Shown here: positions 59,381 to 64,000 of the stretch, piece by piece
Layout: the number at the start of each line of letters is the position of its first letter
Position numbering within the stretch: position 1 is the first letter of the stretch
Assembly (NCBI RefSeq): GCF_003048255.1
Contig: NZ_CP028487.1
Coordinates: 1,674,001-1,738,000 of the forward strand
Length of the DNA stretch: 64,000 nt
DNA from: Yersinia massiliensis
GTDB taxonomy: Bacteria > Pseudomonadota > Gammaproteobacteria > Enterobacterales > Enterobacteriaceae
Direction: 5' to 3'
The notes under the pieces: model-generated
The model's database searches: none
Seen by the model: the letters and a program-made list of their open reading frames with translations, nothing else
What the model was told of the DNA's origin: nothing
Made by a program: the position numbers and the translations under genes

Positions 59381-60274
59381 ATGACTAAATTGAAAGCAGT
59401 TATCCCAGTTGCGGGCTTGGGCATGAGAATGCTTCCAGCCACGAAAGCCATTCCAAAAGAAATGCTGCCTATTGTTGATAAGCCTTTGATTCAATATGTC
59501 GTTAACGAATGTGTTGCTGCTGGTATTAAAGAAATCATTTTAATCACCCATTCATCTAAGAATGCGGTAGAAAACCATTTCGATACTTCTTATGAATTAG
59601 AAGCCATGCTGGAAGCGCGTGTTAAGCGCCAGCTATTGGACGAAGTACAATCTATCTGCCCACCGGGCGTGACCATCATGCATATACGCCAAGGCCACGC
59701 TGAAGGTCTGGGCCATGCGGTATTATGTGCCAAACCGCTTGTTGGGGATGCGCCGTTTGCGGTATTGCTGCCAGATGTGCTGATTGATGATGCGAAGTCA
59801 GACTTAACGCGAGATAACCTTGCACAGTTGGTCAAACGCTTCGAAGAGACTGGAACAAGCCAAGTTTTAGTGCATGCAGTCGATCCTGATGCGTTATCAA
59901 ACTATTCCGTGATTTCATGCGAGAAATCTGTGCTGGCAGCGGGTGAGAGCAGCCGTATCAAAGCCATGGTGGAGAAACCACAAAGCCCAGCCGATTTAAA
60001 ATCTAATTTATCGGCTGTTGGGCGCTATGTGCTGTCTGCCAGTATTTGGCCGCTATTGGAAAAAACCAAACCAGGCGCTTGGGGCCGTATCCAGCTGACT
60101 GATGCCATTGATGCTTTGGCAGGGGAAGAGCCTGTTGATGCTGTTGCCTTGACGGGAGAGTCATATAACTGCGGTGAAAAGCTCGGTTATATGCGAGCCT
60201 ATGTTGCTTATGGTTTGCGCCATCCGCAGCAAGGTGCTGAGTTTAAGGCGTGGCTGAAAGAGTTTGTATCCTAA
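59381..60274 (+). CDS. galF: galF, GalU paralogue
   Basis: 297 aa from the ATG at 59381 (AGG 7 nt before it; same length as E. coli GalF), preferred over an upstream TTG frame. Carries the GalF mark [12 protein letters not shown] and YSVISC. Unlike E. coli GalF, where the signature reads GLGMHM, this one is GLGMRM, so the catalytic Arg is kept. GalF is regarded as a weak or regulatory partner of GalU, marking the end of O-antigen loci. Followed by a strong terminator. Confidence 0.92.
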   Translation: MTKLKAVIPVAGLGMRMLPATKAIPKEMLPIVDKPLIQYVVNECVAAGIKEIILITHSSKNAVENHFDTSYELEAMLEARVKRQLLDEVQSICPPGVTIMHIRQGHAEGLGHAVLCAKPLVGDAPFAVLLPDVLIDDAKSDLTRDNLAQLVKRFEETGTSQVLVHAVDPDALSNYSVISCEKSVLAAGESSRIKAMVEKPQSPADLKSNLSAVGRYVLSASIWPLLEKTKPGAWGRIQLTDAIDALAGEEPVDAVALTGESYNCGEKLGYMRAYVAYGLRHPQQGAEFKAWLKEFVS

Positions 60275-60302
60275 GCCAGTCAGATTTGATATCGGGTCGA
60301 GA

Positions 60303-60331
60303 AGAAAGCAATCTACGGATTGCTTTTTTTT
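60303..60331 (+). terminator. terminator after galF
   Basis: AAAGCAAT-ctacgg-ATTGCTTT followed by a T-run. Ends the galU-galF (and O-antigen) transcript. Confidence 0.9.
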
Positions 60332-60482
60332 GTGCCTAAAAGCCAGAAAAGAGGTATTACGCTGCCTGTTCACACTTTTTAAGCAAACGTATGCGCACAG
60401 CAACTACTCAGTTGTGCTATCTATCGCACCAATCACTACCCAGTGGACATAATCCTGAGTTAACATGTTTCCCACATCAAAA

Positions 60483-60512
60483 ACCTGTTGGCCTCAGGGC
60501 CGGTAACAGGTG
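60483..60512 (+). repeat. hairpin in the gnd leader
   Basis: ACCTGTTgGCC...GGCcgGTAACAGGT can fold upstream of the gnd ribosome site. E. coli gnd has growth-rate control at translation through a different mRNA structure; function here unknown. Confidence 0.4.
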
Positions 60513-60537
60513 TCATCCTTCAGACAGGAGTTTTTTA

Positions 60538-61947
60538 ATGTCCAAACAACAGATTGGCGTTGTTGGTATGGCGGTGATGGGCCGTAACCTGGCGCTCAAC
60601 ATCGAAAGCCGTGGTTATTCCGTCTCTATCTTTAATCGCTCATCAGACAAAACTGACGAAGTCGTTGCTGAAAACCCAGGTAAAAATCTGGTGCCGAGCT
60701 ATACCGTTGAAGAGTTTGTTGATTCACTGGAAAAACCGCGCCGCATCCTGCTGATGGTAAAAGCGGGTGAAGCGACGGATAAAACTATCGCCTCACTGAC
60801 GCCGCACCTTGATAAAGGTGACATTCTTATTGATGGTGGTAATACCTATTACAAAGACACCATCCGCCGTAATCGCGAACTTTCTGCACAAGGCTTTAAC
60901 TTTATCGGTACCGGTGTTTCTGGTGGCGAAGAGGGCGCATTAAAAGGTCCTTCAATTATGCCTGGTGGTCAGAAAGAAGCTTACGAGCTGGTTGCCCCAA
61001 TTCTTGAGAAAATTGCTGCGCGCGCAGACGACGGTGAAGCCTGTGTGGCTTATATCGGTGCTGACGGTGCGGGTCATTACGTCAAAATGGTTCACAACGG
61101 CATCGAATACGGCGACATGCAGTTGATCGCAGAAGCCTACTCACTGCTGAAGCAGTCACTGGGCCTGAGCAATGAAGAACTGGCAAGCACCTTTGCTGAG
61201 TGGAACAAAGGCGAGCTAAATAGCTACCTGATTGATATCACAAAAGATATTTTCACCAAGAAAGACGAAGCTGGTATTTATCTGGTGGATGTTATTTTGG
61301 ATGAAGCTGCCAACAAAGGCACCGGTAAATGGACTAGCCAAAGCTCTCTGGACTTAGGTGAGCCACTGACTCTGATTACCGAATCTGTTTTTGCCCGCTA
61401 TTTGTCTTCCCTGAAAGATCAGCGCGTTGCAGCATCTAAAGTGCTGACTGGCCCTAAAGTACAGCCTTTCGCAGGTGATAAAGCGGAGTTTATCGAGAAA
61501 ATCCGTCGTGCTTTGTATCTGGGTAAAATCGTTTCTTATGCCCAAGGCTTCTCTCAGCTGAAAGCAGCGTCTGACGAAAATAACTGGGATCTGCATTACG
61601 GTGAAATTGCCAAGATTTTCCGCGCAGGTTGCATTATCCGCGCTCAGTTCTTGCAAAAAATCACGGATGCATACGCAGAAAATCCGAAAATTGCTAACTT
61701 GCTACTGGCTCCGTACTTCAAGCAAATTGCTGATGAATATCAGCAAGCGCTGCGTGATGTCGTGTCTTATGCGGTACAAAACGGTATCCCAACGCCAACG
61801 TTTTCTGCTGCGATTAATTACTACGATAGCTACCGTTCAGCGGTGCTGCCGGCCAACCTGATTCAGGCACAACGTGATTATTTCGGCGCGCATACGTATA
61901 AGCGTACGGATAAAGACGGTGTGTTCCACACCGAGTGGTTGGATTAA
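60538..61947 (+). CDS. gnd: gnd, 6-phosphogluconate dehydrogenase
   Basis: 469 aa from ATG 60538 (AGGAG 7 nt upstream), chosen over the longer upstream frame; E. coli has 468. Third step of the oxidative pentose phosphate pathway, producing ribulose-5-phosphate, CO2 and NADPH. NADP-binding [15 protein letters not shown], and [19 protein letters not shown] holding the catalytic Lys and Asn. The usual chromosomal boundary marker between O-antigen and his genes. Confidence 0.97.
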   Translation: MSKQQIGVVGMAVMGRNLALNIESRGYSVSIFNRSSDKTDEVVAENPGKNLVPSYTVEEFVDSLEKPRRILLMVKAGEATDKTIASLTPHLDKGDILIDGGNTYYKDTIRRNRELSAQGFNFIGTGVSGGEEGALKGPSIMPGGQKEAYELVAPILEKIAARADDGEACVAYIGADGAGHYVKMVHNGIEYGDMQLIAEAYSLLKQSLGLSNEELASTFAEWNKGELNSYLIDITKDIFTKKDEAGIYLVDVILDEAANKGTGKWTSQSSLDLGEPLTLITESVFARYLSSLKDQRVAASKVLTGPKVQPFAGDKAEFIEKIRRALYLGKIVSYAQGFSQLKAASDENNWDLHYGEIAKIFRAGCIIRAQFLQKITDAYAENPKIANLLLAPYFKQIADEYQQALRDVVSYAVQNGIPTPTFSAAINYYDSYRSAVLPANLIQAQRDYFGAHTYKRTDKDGVFHTEWLD

Positions 61948-62022
61948 CAGCGTCTTTACGATCTGAGTATTTTCCTGCTTTCGTCACTGATAACGAAAGC
62001 AGTATTGTTTTGATATATGCTC

Positions 62023-62062
62023 AATAAAAAACGCCTTCGGTGATAAACCGGAGGCGTTTTTA
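62023..62062. terminator. bidirectional terminator between gnd and hisI
   Basis: AAAAACGCCT-CGGT stem pairs with ACCG-AGGCGTTTTT, with A/T flanks usable in both directions. Confidence 0.88.
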
Positions 62063-62088
62063 TTTGCCAGCAAGAAAGCCTTCGACAA

Positions 62089-62696
62089 TTACTTCTCGTG
62101 GCGTTCCCGCAGGCGACCAATGACTTTGCTCATATCCAAGTCCTGATCCTGCAACAGCACTAACAGGTGATACATCAAATCTGATGCTTCGTTAGTCAGC
62201 TCTTCGCGGTCATTTACGGTAGCGGCGAGGGCCGTTTCGACACCTTCTTCCCCCACTTTCTGGGCAATGCGCTTAGTGCCACTGGCATAGAGTTTGGCAG
62301 TATAAGAACTGGCCGGATCGGCTGACTTACGTGATGCTAGCAATTGCTCTAACTGATACAGGAAACTCCAGTCACTGGCCGCAGGCGCGAAGCAACTGTT
62401 AGTGCCTAAATGGCAAGTTGGGCCGATAGGATTGACCAGAATCAGCAGAGTATCATTGTCACAATCAGGGTAGATATTGACCACATTGAGAAAATGACCC
62501 GAGCTTTCGCCTTTGGTCCATAAACGCTGCTTAGTGCGAGAGAAAAAGGTCACTTTACCGGTTTCTTCTGTCACTGCGAGCGCTTCGCGATTCATATACC
62601 CCATCATCAGAACTTCACCGGATACGGCATGTTGAACGATGGCTGGCATTAGGTTGTCGACTTTTTCCCAATCCAATTGGTTCATTTGTTGTTCTG

Positions 62697-62703
<7 letters not shown>
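62089..62703 (-). CDS. hisI: hisI (hisIE), bifunctional histidine biosynthesis enzyme
   Basis: 204 aa (E. coli 203). N-terminal phosphoribosyl-AMP cyclohydrolase ([19 protein letters not shown], zinc-binding Asp and Cys) fused to a C-terminal phosphoribosyl-ATP pyrophosphatase ([13 protein letters not shown], with the Glu-rich metal site). Last gene of the his operon, overlapping hisF by 7 nt. Confidence 0.97.

Positions 62704-64000
<1,297 letters not shown>

Noticed and set aside
60391..60537. N-terminal extension of gnd
   Set aside because: The conserved Gnd start [15 protein letters not shown] and a good AGGAG are at 60538.

Overview
The window is a chromosomal segment of a member of the Enterobacterales, most likely Yersiniaceae and probably Yersinia. 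I base this on the near-colinear match to the E. coli galS-mgl-sanA-cdd-yohKJ and mrp-udk-dcd-asmA-yegH ... gnd-his neighbourhoods, high protein similarity to the E. coli orthologues as I remember them, and ERIC-related intergenic repeats. Species cannot be fixed from the sequence alone. There are no tRNA or rRNA genes, no CRISPR array, no insertion sequence and no prophage. hisA runs off the right edge and galS off the left edge.

Region 1 (1-4.9 kb): end of galS and the galactose/methyl-galactoside ABC transporter mglBAC, with a textbook promoter (Gal operator plus a class II CRP site) and an attenuator-like hairpin after mglB. Region 2 (4.9-24.1 kb): a formate hydrogenlyase island. It has a FocA-type formate channel, an FhlA/HyfR-type sigma54 activator, a formate dehydrogenase H with cysteine instead of selenocysteine, HydN, a hydrogenase-4 operon (hyfABCDEFGHIJ) with its own HycI-type protease, and divergent hypA-hypC. 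I find four sigma54 (-24/-12) promoters in front of focA, hydN-fdhF, hyfA and hypA, repeated upstream motifs that may be activator sites, and a near-perfect ModE box between focA and fhlA. Together these form one formate- and molybdate-responsive unit making FHL-2.

Region 3 (24.1-44.8 kb): mostly housekeeping genes: sanA, maeA, cdd, yohK-yohJ, a YdeE-like exporter, an orphan sugar-type binding protein with an LVIVD beta-propeller protein, metG, mrp, udk, dcd, asmA, dcuC and yegH. Points of interest are a three-box MetJ-like operator in front of the orphan binding protein, tandem CRP sites 50 bp apart at cdd, and two tandem arrays of an ERIC-like element with a 123-bp period whose hairpin stems differ by compensatory changes.

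Region 4 (44.8-60.3 kb): an O-polysaccharide cluster behind a JUMPstart/ops element: manC, manB, wzm, wzt, a methyltransferase/coiled-coil protein, a large two-domain glycosyltransferase, gmd, rmd, two GT4 glycosyltransferases, then galU and galF. Gene order matches the E. coli O9a mannan cluster with gmd-rmd inserted. I infer an ABC-transporter-exported polymer containing D-rhamnose. The middle of the cluster is very AT-rich, suggesting lateral acquisition. Region 5 (60.3-64 kb): gnd, then hisI, hisF and hisA on the opposite strand.
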